A stretch of DNA of 54,340 nt from Bacteroidota bacterium (GTDB taxonomy: Bacteria; Bacteroidota; Bacteroidia; Bacteroidales; CAIWKO01): assembly GCA_037133915.1 (NCBI GenBank), contig JBAXND010000029.1, positions 1-54,340 of the forward strand, written 5' to 3'. The first letter of the stretch is position 1; each line of letters opens with the position of its first letter. Positions 7,008 to 16,128 of this stretch are shown here, in pieces. Made by a program: the position numbers and the translations under genes. The notes beneath the pieces were generated by a model, which saw only the letters and a program-made list of their open reading frames with translations, did no database searches and had not been told where the DNA came from.

Positions 7008-8623
7008 GTCTTCAATGGTTTTACGGAATTTTTCTTTTTATCGGCCTTCAGAAAAAATACAGGAATCAGCCCCAGCAGTGTGAGACCGGAGGCAAGCAGG
7101 AAATCGTCGTCGACGCCCTGTATAAACGCTTGTTTATTAACAAAGGAAACGATGGCTACCCTGCTTTGTTTGGCGGCATCGGCATTTGAACTTCCGGCAA
7201 AGTGCCTGATTTCGTTTTTAAGGTTCTGGTCAACGTTTGAAAATTCAGGCGAACGGCTTTGAACAGATTCATTATACACCTGCGAATGAAAACTCACCCT
7301 GGCGGTGAGCAGCGTTGCGAACAAAGCCACACCCAGACTTCCGCCCAACTGCCGGGTAGTATTCAGAAGCCCCGAAGCCTGTGCCATTTTTTCGCGCGGC
7401 AGTTTTGCCAGGCCCATTGAATTGAGCGGCGTGAACAGCATTCCCATTCCCAGCCCTCTTAAATACAGCGGCAGCATGATGAAATCATGTTCGGTGAGGT
7501 ATGATAAAAACGAATTCAGATAAAAGCTGATGGCAAATAATATGATTCCGACCACCACCGGAATTTTACCATTGATGCGGTCGGCCATTCTTCCTGAAAC
7601 AGGTGACAGTATTCCCTGAATTATACCCACCGGCAGGAAAACAGAACCCGCCTGCAGGGCCGTATATCCAAGCGAATTCTGCAGGTATAAGGGCAGCAAA
7701 AAAGTACTTCCGAACATTCCCATCCCGAAAATAAGAATGATGAGCACACAGAGTCCGAAATTTCTGTTCTGCAGCAGCCGCAGGTCGATGAGAGGTTCTT
7801 TCACAGTGAGCTCTGCCGTAATAAAGACGGCAAGCGCGATGAGAGCGATGGCAAAACAAAGCAGAATGTAGGGTGCCGACCATCCTTGTGAATTGGTGGC
7901 GGCATTGCCTTTTGAAAGGGCAAAAAGGGTAAGCGGCAGAAAAATAACTATGGAGATGAATCCGGCAACATCAAACCTGCGTGCTTTTTTATTGACGTAT
8001 TCCCGCTGTATCAGAACAGTTGCAATCAGCCCAAGCACGCCTATCGGTAAATTCACGTTGAAGATCCACTGCCAGCTGAAATTATCGACAAGGTATCCGC
8101 CGATCATCGGACCGAATGATACGGAAGCCGCTGCCGCGATAGCCCAGAAACCAAGCGCCATACCTCTTTGTTTCGGCGGAAATTCACGGGAAATAATTGC
8201 CATTCCCAGGGGCTGAATAGCACCTCCACCCAATCCCTGAATGATTCTCGAAATAATCAGCATATTTTCGTTGACCGATATTCCGCAGAGGAAAGAGCCA
8301 AACGTAAACACAAACAAGCCTATGAAGTACATTCGTTTATATCCGAACCTGTCGGCCAGCCAGGCCGATGTCGGAAGCATCACAGCGAGGGCAAGCATAT
8401 AACCGGTGATGACCCACTCAATGCTGTCGAGCCCGACACCGAATGAAGACATAATCTTCGGAATGCCCACATTGACAATGGTTGCATCGAGCACAGCCAT
8501 GAAAGTACCAAGCATGATATTGGCAAGCACCCACCATTTGTAATTGATATTCTGTGGATGGTATGATGAGTTCCGGGTTCTGATTCTCCTTCGAATCCTG
8601 TGCAGTGGGGTAACCTTCGCCAT
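7004..8623 (-). CDS. MFS drug:H+ antiporter, DHA2 (EmrB/QacA) family
   Basis: A 539-aa inner-membrane transporter with the roughly 14 hydrophobic segments of the DHA2 family. Motif D1-like LDATIVNVGIPKI lies in the first helix (about 44-56), motif A-like DRFGYKRMY follows the second, and motif C-like ALGFWAIAAAASVSFGPMIGG lies in the fifth. The first 30 residues are a basic cytoplasmic tail (HRIRRRIRTRN). It sits between the HlyD adaptor gene (2 bp gap) and the TolC gene (4-bp overlap). EmrAB-type pumps move hydrophobic compounds directly out of the cell through adaptor and TolC. Control is probably by the MarR gene at the head of the operon. Confidence 0.95.
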   Translation of the reverse strand: MAKVTPLHRIRRRIRTRNSSYHPQNINYKWWVLANIMLGTFMAVLDATIVNVGIPKIMSSFGVGLDSIEWVITGYMLALAVMLPTSAWLADRFGYKRMYFIGLFVFTFGSFLCGISVNENMLIISRIIQGLGGGAIQPLGMAIISREFPPKQRGMALGFWAIAAAASVSFGPMIGGYLVDNFSWQWIFNVNLPIGVLGLIATVLIQREYVNKKARRFDVAGFISIVIFLPLTLFALSKGNAATNSQGWSAPYILLCFAIALIALAVFITAELTVKEPLIDLRLLQNRNFGLCVLIILIFGMGMFGSTFLLPLYLQNSLGYTALQAGSVFLPVGIIQGILSPVSGRMADRINGKIPVVVGIILFAISFYLNSFLSYLTEHDFIMLPLYLRGLGMGMLFTPLNSMGLAKLPREKMAQASGLLNTTRQLGGSLGVALFATLLTARVSFHSQVYNESVQSRSPEFSNVDQNLKNEIRHFAGSSNADAAKQSRVAIVSFVNKQAFIQGVDDDFLLASGLTLLGLIPVFFLKADKKKNSVKPLKT

Positions 8624-8625
8624 GA

Positions 8626-9666
8626 TTAATCCTTAATGATATGAACCACTGCCGACATACCTGCCATGAAGTTAAATGATTTGGGATCGATTCCGTTTTC
8701 GGTTCCTTCGATAGAAATTTTTATGGGAATACGCTGCGTAACTTTGGTGAAATTTCCTGATGCATTAGAAGGAGGAATCAATGAGAACTGCGAAGCGGTA
8801 TTTGACCCGATGGAGATAATCTTTCCGGTGAACATTACACCGTGAAACGCGTCAATACTGAATCTTGTTTTCTGATCAAGATGTACCTCTCCGATATTGG
8901 TTTCTTCGAGATACACATTGACCCAGAATTTCTTGTTGTTTACAACCGTCAGAACGGCCTGCCCTGTCTGAACCACTTCGCCCGGAAGCAGCCAGCGCTT
9001 TGCAACAACCCCGTCGATGCTTGCGTAAATTCTGGTATTCTTAAGATTTGTTTCAATGACTCTGATTTGGGCATCGGCACTCGCAACCGTTGCATTTACA
9101 ATTGCAATCTGCGATTTTGAAACGTCGACCTGTGATTTCGAAAATTCAAGCTGAGCTTTGGCGCCTTCCCATACTTTCTTGATATGATCATACTGTTCTT
9201 TGGAGATGACGTCACTCTGGAATTGAATTTTAGCCCGGTCATAATCTTCCTGAGCTTTGGCAACATTTATTTCCTGTACTTTGATGCTCTGCTGATCAAG
9301 ATTATATCTGGCTTCAGCCTGAGCAATACCGGCGCGTGCCTGCTCTTTCGCCGCAATGGCCTGGCATTTTTGCGATAACAGATCATTGCTGTCGAGCACA
9401 ACGAGCAATTCGCCCTGCTTCACCGAATCGCCTTCATCGACAAAAACATTCAGAATGCGCCCTGTTATCTTTGGGCTTACCGCAATGTAATCTGCATCCA
9501 CCAGTGCGTCGTCAGTTGAAATATATCTGGCATAGTCGCGGTACCAAAGTATGCCGGCCACTATTACAGCGGCACAAATCAGCGCCAGAGGAATATAAAT
9601 TAATATTTTTTTGCGCTTGCCTTTTCCTGATTCCGTTGTATTTTCCATTTCTCTACTGTTTATCAT
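8626..9666 (-). CDS. HlyD/EmrA-family membrane fusion protein
   Basis: The periplasmic adaptor of the EmrAB-type pump, 346 aa. A single N-terminal transmembrane helix (about 20-43, ILIYIPLALICAAVIVAG) follows a short basic tail. The lipoyl-like half motif ISPKITGRILNVFVDEGDSVKQG (about 67-90) and its partner RIYASIDGVVAKRWLLPGEVVQTG (about 218-240) flank a coiled-coil hairpin (about 95-210). A beta-barrel domain follows. It could also start at the inner Met (MENTTESG, residue 7, at 9648). It lies 14 bp downstream of the MarR gene and 2 bp upstream of the MFS gene, so all are one operon. Confidence 0.93.
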   Translation of the reverse strand: MINSREMENTTESGKGKRKKILIYIPLALICAAVIVAGILWYRDYARYISTDDALVDADYIAVSPKITGRILNVFVDEGDSVKQGELLVVLDSNDLLSQKCQAIAAKEQARAGIAQAEARYNLDQQSIKVQEINVAKAQEDYDRAKIQFQSDVISKEQYDHIKKVWEGAKAQLEFSKSQVDVSKSQIAIVNATVASADAQIRVIETNLKNTRIYASIDGVVAKRWLLPGEVVQTGQAVLTVVNNKKFWVNVYLEETNIGEVHLDQKTRFSIDAFHGVMFTGKIISIGSNTASQFSLIPPSNASGNFTKVTQRIPIKISIEGTENGIDPKSFNFMAGMSAVVHIIKD

Positions 9667-9680
9667 TAACTACAATTGTT

Positions 9681-10127
9681 TCAACCGATATTTTCTAAAA
9701 CCGTCAGGGTATTTTTGATTGTTGTAAGAGCATCTGCAAAATTTTTCTGTTCCTTTTCCGGCAGTAAGCTCAGCTTGTCAGCAACCTGTGTATGATATTT
9801 CTTTCGCGAAGTGTCCAGAAAGCCCGAACCCTTTTTTGTCAGCTTAATCATAACAATCCTTCTGTCGGTTTTATCGGAGATTCTCTCAGCAAGTTTCTGC
9901 ACGATAAGCTTATCAACAAGAACGGTAACATTCGGTTTGGGAATACCGAGCTTATTGCTGATTTCGGTCATCGACAATGTTGGCTGATCACGCAATTGCT
10001 GTAAAATGAAATATGCCAGAGGCGTAATCTTAGAATTAAATTGCACGGGCTTTCCGAAAACTTTAAAGAACATATGTTTCAACGAGAAGAGATTCTCAGA
10101 AACATCCCGTAGCTGAACGCTTTTCAT
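9681..10127 (-). CDS. MarR-family transcriptional regulator
   Basis: A 148-aa winged-helix repressor, the usual MarR length. The helix-turn-helix is at about 52-78 (SMTEISNKLGIPKPNVTVLVDKL), followed by the wing with the family hallmark DKTDRRIVMIKLTKKG (about 86-101). Terminal helices provide the dimer interface. It is the first gene of the operon and precedes the adaptor gene by 14 bp, the classic arrangement in which MarR represses its own promoter and a drug pump is released when a phenolic or hydrophobic ligand binds. The promoter just upstream overlaps an inverted repeat (10145-10182). The ligand is unknown. Confidence 0.93.
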   Translation of the reverse strand: MKSVQLRDVSENLFSLKHMFFKVFGKPVQFNSKITPLAYFILQQLRDQPTLSMTEISNKLGIPKPNVTVLVDKLIVQKLAERISDKTDRRIVMIKLTKKGSGFLDTSRKKYHTQVADKLSLLPEKEQKNFADALTTIKNTLTVLENIG

Positions 10128-10144
10128 AAAGTTACTTTTTGATA

Positions 10145-10182
10145 ATTGTTACAAAACTATAACTATTATTTGTCATAACAAT
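10145..10182 (-). promoter_or_regulatory. Promoter and probable MarR operator of the efflux operon
   Basis: On the minus strand the -7 element TAGTTTTG (10152-10159) is preceded by TTG (10179-10181) at a 19-bp spacing, a full Bacteroidota-type promoter. The inverted repeat ATTGTTA (10145-10151) / TAACAAT (10176-10182) embraces it, so a bound dimer would block polymerase. Transcription would start near 10145, about 18 nt before the MarR start codon. Confidence 0.65.
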
Positions 10183-10346
10183 ACATTGACTCAAAGAAAT
10201 TCTAACGCCGGTGAATTATTCAATGATAATGAGCATTTTCGTCCTGCCATTCTGCGCCGTCCGTCCATATTAGAGATTTTATTGTATTTTTGACTGTGCA
10301 CAGGCTGTACGCTGTGTTCGTCGTTTGAATCATTTAATAAACCATC

Positions 10347-11846
10347 ATGAAACATTTTGCAGGTTGTTTGTCAGGAATTGTATTCGTAGCTGTCATGCTG
10401 CTTTGTGGCAGTTCTGTGCTGAATGCACAGGGTGTTGCGGTAAATACATCGGGAAGCCAGGCCGACCCGTCGTCCATGCTTGATGTAAACAGCAATACCA
10501 AGGGAGTGCTTATAAGCCGTATGACAACCGCCGAGCGAAATGCCATCACAGCTCCTGCCGAAGGCCTCACCATCTTTAATACCGACACTAAATGTTTTAA
10601 TTTTTTCCGTAACAACGGATGGTATGAATGGTGCGGAAACTGTATTGCACCGGCGGCTCCCCTTGCCGGGAATAACGGTCCCCTCTGCGCAGGATCTACC
10701 TTAAACCTTACGGCGAGCACGGTTCCTTTTGCCACCTATTCATGGTCAGGTCCGAACGGATTTACGTCTACCCTGCAGAACCCATCTATCAGCAATGTAA
10801 CGTCTGCAAATTCGGGAAGCTATTCGGTAGTATCCGTGGTGAATTGCAACAGTGTACCTGCCACAACCAACGCTGTAATCACAGGTCCTGTCAGCTCGGC
10901 ATTTACCTGGAACCCGCCTTATCCCGGCACGGGAAATGCTGCTGTTTTTACGCCTGCCCTTTCGGGAGCATCCTACAGCTGGACATTCCAGAACGGGAAT
11001 CCGGCAAGCAGCACGGTACAAAACCCGTCGGTGACATGGAGCAGCGGAGGCACATTTGATGTTACGCTCACCGTAACGCAGAACGGTTGCGTGTCGGGCA
11101 CCACTACACATCAAATTACCGTAACGAACTGCTCACCGGGCAGTACCGGCTTTAGTTATACAGGCTCCGTACAAACCTGGACCGTTCCCACCTGTGTGTC
11201 GTCCATCACAGTCACAGCTAACGGAGCACAGGGAGGCGGCCCCATCGGAGGAAACGGCGGGCAGGCTATAGCAACCATACCCGTAACCGGCGGAGCAACA
11301 TTATATATCTATGTGGGCGGACAGCCCACCACACGTCCGGGAGCCGGAAGCGGAGGTTTTAACGGCGGAGGAGCCGTGAATGCATTACCCTGTGGAGGAG
11401 GAACCAATGACGGCTGGGGCGGTGGCGGCGCTTCCGACGTACGTACTTCAACCAGTTTAACTGACCGCATCATTGTTGCTGCCGGGGGCGGCGGATCGGG
11501 ATACAGTGGCAGAGTGGGCGGCACGGGAGGAGGTCTAACGGGAGGTCCCGGAGTCGCTCCTTATGGAACGGCACCTACAGGCGGCACCCAGACAGGCGGC
11601 GGACTTGCCGGTGTTTATAACGGTGTCTACGCCGGAGCCGGAGCCCTTGGTACGGGTGGCGATGCAGCACCCACCTCATCGATGTGTATCGGAGGCGGTG
11701 GCGGTGGCGGCTACTACGGAGGCGGTGGCGGATATACCTCCAGTGGTGCCGGCGGTTCGAGCTGGGTATCATACCCCGGAAGTACCAATGCTTCAACCAA
11801 CGCAGGAACCAATACCGGTAACGGAAGCGTAACCATAAGCTGGTAA
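10347..11846 (+). CDS. Secreted PKD-domain protein with C-terminal glycine-rich domain
   Basis: A 499-aa exported protein. The signal peptide (1-27) ends LNAQ. Residues about 28-90 resemble the N-terminal segment of many Bacteroidota surface proteins (SQADPSSMLDVNSNTKGVLISRM). Residues about 105-180 are Ig-like (YSWSGPNGFTSTLQNPSISNV), and about 185-265 are PKD-like (PSVTWSSGGTFDVTLTVT). From about 275 to the end it is an ALK/LTK-like glycine-rich domain (GGNGGQ, GGGTNDGWGGGGASDVR, IVAAGGGGSGYSG) that ends GNGSVTISW. No Por sorting domain is visible, so either it leaves by another route or the glycine-rich module replaces the tail. A TATTTTTG element at 10285-10292 may be the promoter. Likely an extracellular matrix or adhesion protein; this is inference. 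Confidence 0.85.
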   Translation: MKHFAGCLSGIVFVAVMLLCGSSVLNAQGVAVNTSGSQADPSSMLDVNSNTKGVLISRMTTAERNAITAPAEGLTIFNTDTKCFNFFRNNGWYEWCGNCIAPAAPLAGNNGPLCAGSTLNLTASTVPFATYSWSGPNGFTSTLQNPSISNVTSANSGSYSVVSVVNCNSVPATTNAVITGPVSSAFTWNPPYPGTGNAAVFTPALSGASYSWTFQNGNPASSTVQNPSVTWSSGGTFDVTLTVTQNGCVSGTTTHQITVTNCSPGSTGFSYTGSVQTWTVPTCVSSITVTANGAQGGGPIGGNGGQAIATIPVTGGATLYIYVGGQPTTRPGAGSGGFNGGGAVNALPCGGGTNDGWGGGGASDVRTSTSLTDRIIVAAGGGGSGYSGRVGGTGGGLTGGPGVAPYGTAPTGGTQTGGGLAGVYNGVYAGAGALGTGGDAAPTSSMCIGGGGGGGYYGGGGGYTSSGAGGSSWVSYPGSTNASTNAGTNTGNGSVTISW

Positions 11847-12104
11847 ACATCTGACATAAATCATCATTCTGCAACCTTATATTAGGGTAATTTTGCAAAG
11901 GTTTATCCGTGCAAATAAACACGTGGCACCTGCCACCATTCTTTACTATGCAGAAATTCATCTACATTCTGCGCTCAACACATCTGCTGCATTTGCCGGG
12001 AACAGATTGAACAGCTTTTGACATTATTGCAATTCAGGTTTTAAGAAAGAGCGATGGTTCCGGTCAAGCCGGAAGTAACAAGGTATGAATCAAAAAACAG
12101 TATT

Positions 12105-12908
12105 ATGCTATTAAAAGGTAAAAAAGGAATTATTTTCGGGGCGCTCAACGACCTTTCCATTGCTTGGAAAATTGCCGAGAAAGCACACGAAGCAGGTGCA
12201 GAATTCACCCTGTCGAATACGCCTGCCGCAATAAAATTAGGGACGCTTAATCAGCTTGCCGAAAAATGTAATACTATAGTAATTCCTGCCGATGCAACCA
12301 GCGTTGCCGACATCGAGATGGTTTATAAAAAGACGATGGACCATTTTGGCGGAAAGATAGATTTTGTGCTGCACTCAATAGGCATGTCGATGAATGTGCG
12401 CAAAGGTCGTCCGTATGAAGATATTGATTATAATTTCTTCATGAAAACAATTGATATCTCTGCTATTTCTTTTCATAAAATCATACAAAGCGCCTATAAG
12501 CTGGATGCCATCAATGAATGGGGCTCTATCGTTGCCTTATCCTATATTGCATCGCAGCGCACGCTTCATAATTATAACGATATGGCTGATGCAAAAGCGT
12601 TGCTGGAATCCATTGCCCGCAGCTTCGGATACATTTACGGAAGGCATCGCAACGTAAGAATCAACACGGTTTCTCAGTCGCCTACCATTACCACCGCCGG
12701 TGCGGGTGTCAAGGGAATTGACGGTTTGCTCGATTACACCGAGCGCATGTCGCCGCTTGGCAATGCCGACGCCGAAGACTGTGCAAATTACTGCATCACC
12801 TTATTCTCAGACCTCACCAAAAAAGTGACGATGCAGAATATTTTCCACGACGGCGGATTCTCCAGCATGGGTATGAGCGAGCGCGCTATGAAGCGTTACA
12901 TGGATTAA
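12105..12908 (+). CDS. fabI: Enoyl-[acyl-carrier-protein] reductase (NADH), FabI
   Basis: This enzyme performs the last step of each fatty-acid elongation cycle, reducing trans-2-enoyl-ACP with NADH. The 267-aa protein shows the nucleotide-binding loop FGALNDLSIAWKIA (11-24), DATS in the adenine pocket (63-66), and the catalytic set Y147 (LSYIAS), Y157 (HNYNDM) and K164, one residue off from E. coli FabI (Y146, Y156, K163). SQSPTITTAGAGVKG matches the substrate loop and FHDGGFSSMGM the C-terminal core. The frame is open from 12054, but the Met at 12105 (MLLKGKKG) matches the family start. A TAATTTTG element at 11888-11895 may be a promoter with a leader of about 200 nt. It is a single-gene unit convergent with the RND operon. 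Confidence 0.95.
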   Translation: MLLKGKKGIIFGALNDLSIAWKIAEKAHEAGAEFTLSNTPAAIKLGTLNQLAEKCNTIVIPADATSVADIEMVYKKTMDHFGGKIDFVLHSIGMSMNVRKGRPYEDIDYNFFMKTIDISAISFHKIIQSAYKLDAINEWGSIVALSYIASQRTLHNYNDMADAKALLESIARSFGYIYGRHRNVRINTVSQSPTITTAGAGVKGIDGLLDYTERMSPLGNADAEDCANYCITLFSDLTKKVTMQNIFHDGGFSSMGMSERAMKRYMD

Positions 12909-12962
12909 AAAAAGCCGCAGCGCATTGAGAAACCTCTTCGATAAATATGGTGGTGGCACGCG

Positions 12963-15900
12963 TTACAAACGCGCGCCAGCCTGTGATTCTTCGCTAATAG
13001 TTTTCAGTTCTTCACTATTAACTATTGACTTTTTCCTGCTGAATCGTGCAATCATCTTATCAAATAAGGTATAGATGACGGGCACCACCAGAAGTGTGAG
13101 GAGCAGTGAACTTATGAGTCCGCCGATGAGTGCAATGGCAATGCCGTTTTTCCATTCAGAACCGGCACCTGAAGCAAGCGCTATCGGCATCATACCGAAA
13201 ATCATAGAGAAAGTTGTCATGAGAATAGGACGCAGACGTACGCGGCCTGCCTGAATCAGTGCGTCTTTCACAGCCATTCCTTCGGCCCTCATCTGGTTGG
13301 TGAAGTCCACAATAAGAATCGCATTCTTACCTACAAGTCCAACCAACATGATGATACCGAGTATCGAGAAAATGGTGAGTGATTGTTTGGCAAGTGCCAG
13401 TGCAAACAAGGCACCGACGATGGCAAGCGGTATCGAAAACAATACCACGAACGGATACACATAAGAGTCGTAGAGTGCAACCATAATCAGATACACGAAC
13501 AGTATGGATGCCAGAAAAGCGAGCAGCATGCTGTCAAAAGCTTCTGCCTGATATTTCAGGTCGCCCTCTTTTATCAGTGCGACATTCGACGGAAGTTTCA
13601 CCTGTTTATCGAGTCGCTTGATGATGTCTTCCCCAACCGAACCAACCGGTCGTCCGACCACCTGCGAGCTGACCGTAACCGATGAAACACGGTTGTATCG
13701 CTGCAGCACAGTCGTTCCTGTAGATGGTTTGAGCACAGCGAACTGATTGAGGCGAATAATCTGCCCCATAGGATTCATGAAGCCGAGGTTCGCGATGTCG
13801 TTGATGTTTTGTTTGTCGAACTGATCAAGGGTGATGTTGATATCATACTCATTCGTTCCCTGACGGAATTTAGAATCGGTATTTCCCGTAAAGGCATTCT
13901 GCATCGTTACCCCAACAATGGCCATACTCAGTCCGTACTGCGCCATTTTATCGCGGTCAATCTGCACGCTGATTTCAGGATTTCCATCTTCAACGGTCAG
14001 CTTCACTTCAGCTGTACCGGGCACTTTCTTCACTTCTTCCATCACCTGATTCGCATACCGCATCAGTGTATCCAGATCGTTTCCGGCAAGTACCAGTTGA
14101 ATAGGATCCATATCCGATGTTCCCAGCAGCGATACAATGGTTGAACGCACTTTCACACCTGTGAGTTTATTCGACAGTTCTTCTTTAAGCTGCCATGCAA
14201 ACTGGTCGGCCGTAATGTTGCGCTTTTCTTTCTCCACCATTTTGACATAAATCTCCGACTTATAGGCATTGCCTGCACCCGCGTCAAATCCGGATGTAAT
14301 ACCAACGGTAGAGAACACGCTGCTTACCTCAGGTTTCTTCATGATGAGATGTTCGGCATCGAGGGTGCTGCGGTTGGTTTGTTCTATGGTGGCATCTTTA
14401 GAGCGTTCAAGCTGAATGATTACCTCGCCCCGGTCGCCCAGACTGATGAACTCCGAGCCGATGAAACCCATGGCAGGAAGCAGCAGTGAGGAAAACAGCA
14501 GTACCGTAGCGCCGATGAGGATAACGGCTTTGTGCCGCAGCGACCATCCAAGCAAGCGGCCATAACCATTGGTGAGACTTTTCATGCCGCCTTCAAACCA
14601 GGAAGTAAGCCTTTCGAGCAGGGAGCCTTTACGGTACTTTTCAATTTTCGCAAAGCGTGATGCAAGCAAGGGTGTGAGCGTGAATGAAACGAACAGACTC
14701 AACAATGTAGAAATAACAACCACAAGTGTGAACTGACGCAGCATTCCCGATATCATACTTGTAATCACAGCTATGGGCAGAAACACCACCACATCGACCA
14801 TTGTAATCGAAAGGGCTGTGTAGTTTATTTCGTTTCGCCCGTCAATGGCAGCCTGCCGTCGCTTCTTACCCATTTCAAGGTGCCGGTAAATATTCTCCAG
14901 CACAACAATACTGTCGTCAACAAGAATCCCGATAACGAGCGACATGGCTACCATAGAAATAATGTTCAGAGAGAAATTCAGCAGGCTCATGCCGATGAAT
15001 GTGGAGATGAGCGATGCAGGAATTGCCACCATTACTATGAAGGAATTGCGCAGACTGTGCAGGAACACGAGCATAACTGCAGCAACGAGAATAATAGCAA
15101 GCAGCAAATCTTTCTGTACAGCATTGGCAGATGTCAGCGTAAAGTCTGAAGTATCATTTGCAATGAGCACTTTAAGATTGATATCCTTATAGGTTTCTTC
15201 AATCTTTTTTATTTGTTCACGCACTTTTTGACTTACCTTGACCTCATTGCCGTCGGGCTGTTTGTAAAGATTGATGCCCAGCGAATTTACGCCGTTGATA
15301 CGGTATATATTTTTGACATCTTTCTTGGTATCGGTAACATCGGCAATATCGCGGAGTTTCACCGGACTGCCGGTGCGGTCGTTGGTAATTACAAGGTTTT
15401 TCAGCTTTTCGATATCGGAATATTTTCCGGCAAGGCGAATGATTACCTGTTTGTCTTCATCTTTAATTTTCCCTGTCGGGAAATCGAGATTGGAAGCCTG
15501 CACCGCGCTGGTGACCTGAAGAATTGACAATCCGTGCGCTTCCAGTTTTTCGTCATTCACGCTGATGCGGATTTCGCGTTCTTCGCCACCTATGAGTTCT
15601 ACCTGAGATACACCTTCGAGTGTTGACAGGGTAGGACGGATTTTCTGCTTCACAATATCATACAAATCAGTAGACGAACCATCGGCCGTGATACCCATGC
15701 GCATAATGGGCATGTCGTCCATAGAAAAATTAAAGATCATCGGCTTGCGCACATCTTTCGGTAATGCTTCGCTGATATTATTCAGTTTGAGCTGACAGTT
15801 CTGAAGCGCCTTGGTCATATCGGCAGAACTATTAAATATAATGACCGAAACGGAAACGCCTTCGTATGATGTTGACTGTATATTATCAATCTGTTCCAGC

Positions 15901-16118
15901 GAAGAAACGGCATCTTCAATATTCTTGGTAACGGCATCTTCCACTTCAGAAGGCGAAGCACCCGGATAGGCCGTAACCGTGACAAGCACGGGCTGCGAGA
16001 ACTTGGGCAGCAGCTCATAATTCAGGGAGCGATAGCTGATCACACCCAGAAAAGTGAGGACGGCAAAAATCACAACAATAAGTGACGGACGTTTTATGGC
16101 TAATTCTGTAATGTTCAT
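12963..16118 (-). CDS. RND-family efflux transporter permease (AcrB/HAE1 type)
   Basis: The 1051-aa inner-membrane pump of a tripartite RND system, full length for the family. TM1 is at about 11-30 (PSLIVVIFAVLTFLGVISY). A large periplasmic porter domain follows, then TM2-6 (about 335-480) with the proton-relay DD pair in GILVDDSIVVLENIYRH, a second porter domain, and TM8-12 (about 865-1020). The C-terminal tail is short and polar (KSIVNSEELKTISEES). It is the last gene of the TetR-TolC-MFP-RND operon, 10 bp after the adaptor gene. The proton motive force drives export through the adaptor and TolC partner. The substrate is unknown; the periplasmic pocket cannot be typed by eye. Confidence 0.96.
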   Translation of the reverse strand: MNITELAIKRPSLIVVIFAVLTFLGVISYRSLNYELLPKFSQPVLVTVTAYPGASPSEVEDAVTKNIEDAVSSLEQIDNIQSTSYEGVSVSVIIFNSSADMTKALQNCQLKLNNISEALPKDVRKPMIFNFSMDDMPIMRMGITADGSSTDLYDIVKQKIRPTLSTLEGVSQVELIGGEEREIRISVNDEKLEAHGLSILQVTSAVQASNLDFPTGKIKDEDKQVIIRLAGKYSDIEKLKNLVITNDRTGSPVKLRDIADVTDTKKDVKNIYRINGVNSLGINLYKQPDGNEVKVSQKVREQIKKIEETYKDINLKVLIANDTSDFTLTSANAVQKDLLLAIILVAAVMLVFLHSLRNSFIVMVAIPASLISTFIGMSLLNFSLNIISMVAMSLVIGILVDDSIVVLENIYRHLEMGKKRRQAAIDGRNEINYTALSITMVDVVVFLPIAVITSMISGMLRQFTLVVVISTLLSLFVSFTLTPLLASRFAKIEKYRKGSLLERLTSWFEGGMKSLTNGYGRLLGWSLRHKAVILIGATVLLFSSLLLPAMGFIGSEFISLGDRGEVIIQLERSKDATIEQTNRSTLDAEHLIMKKPEVSSVFSTVGITSGFDAGAGNAYKSEIYVKMVEKEKRNITADQFAWQLKEELSNKLTGVKVRSTIVSLLGTSDMDPIQLVLAGNDLDTLMRYANQVMEEVKKVPGTAEVKLTVEDGNPEISVQIDRDKMAQYGLSMAIVGVTMQNAFTGNTDSKFRQGTNEYDINITLDQFDKQNINDIANLGFMNPMGQIIRLNQFAVLKPSTGTTVLQRYNRVSSVTVSSQVVGRPVGSVGEDIIKRLDKQVKLPSNVALIKEGDLKYQAEAFDSMLLAFLASILFVYLIMVALYDSYVYPFVVLFSIPLAIVGALFALALAKQSLTIFSILGIIMLVGLVGKNAILIVDFTNQMRAEGMAVKDALIQAGRVRLRPILMTTFSMIFGMMPIALASGAGSEWKNGIAIALIGGLISSLLLTLLVVPVIYTLFDKMIARFSRKKSIVNSEELKTISEESQAGARL

Positions 16119-16128
16119 AATGCAACAA

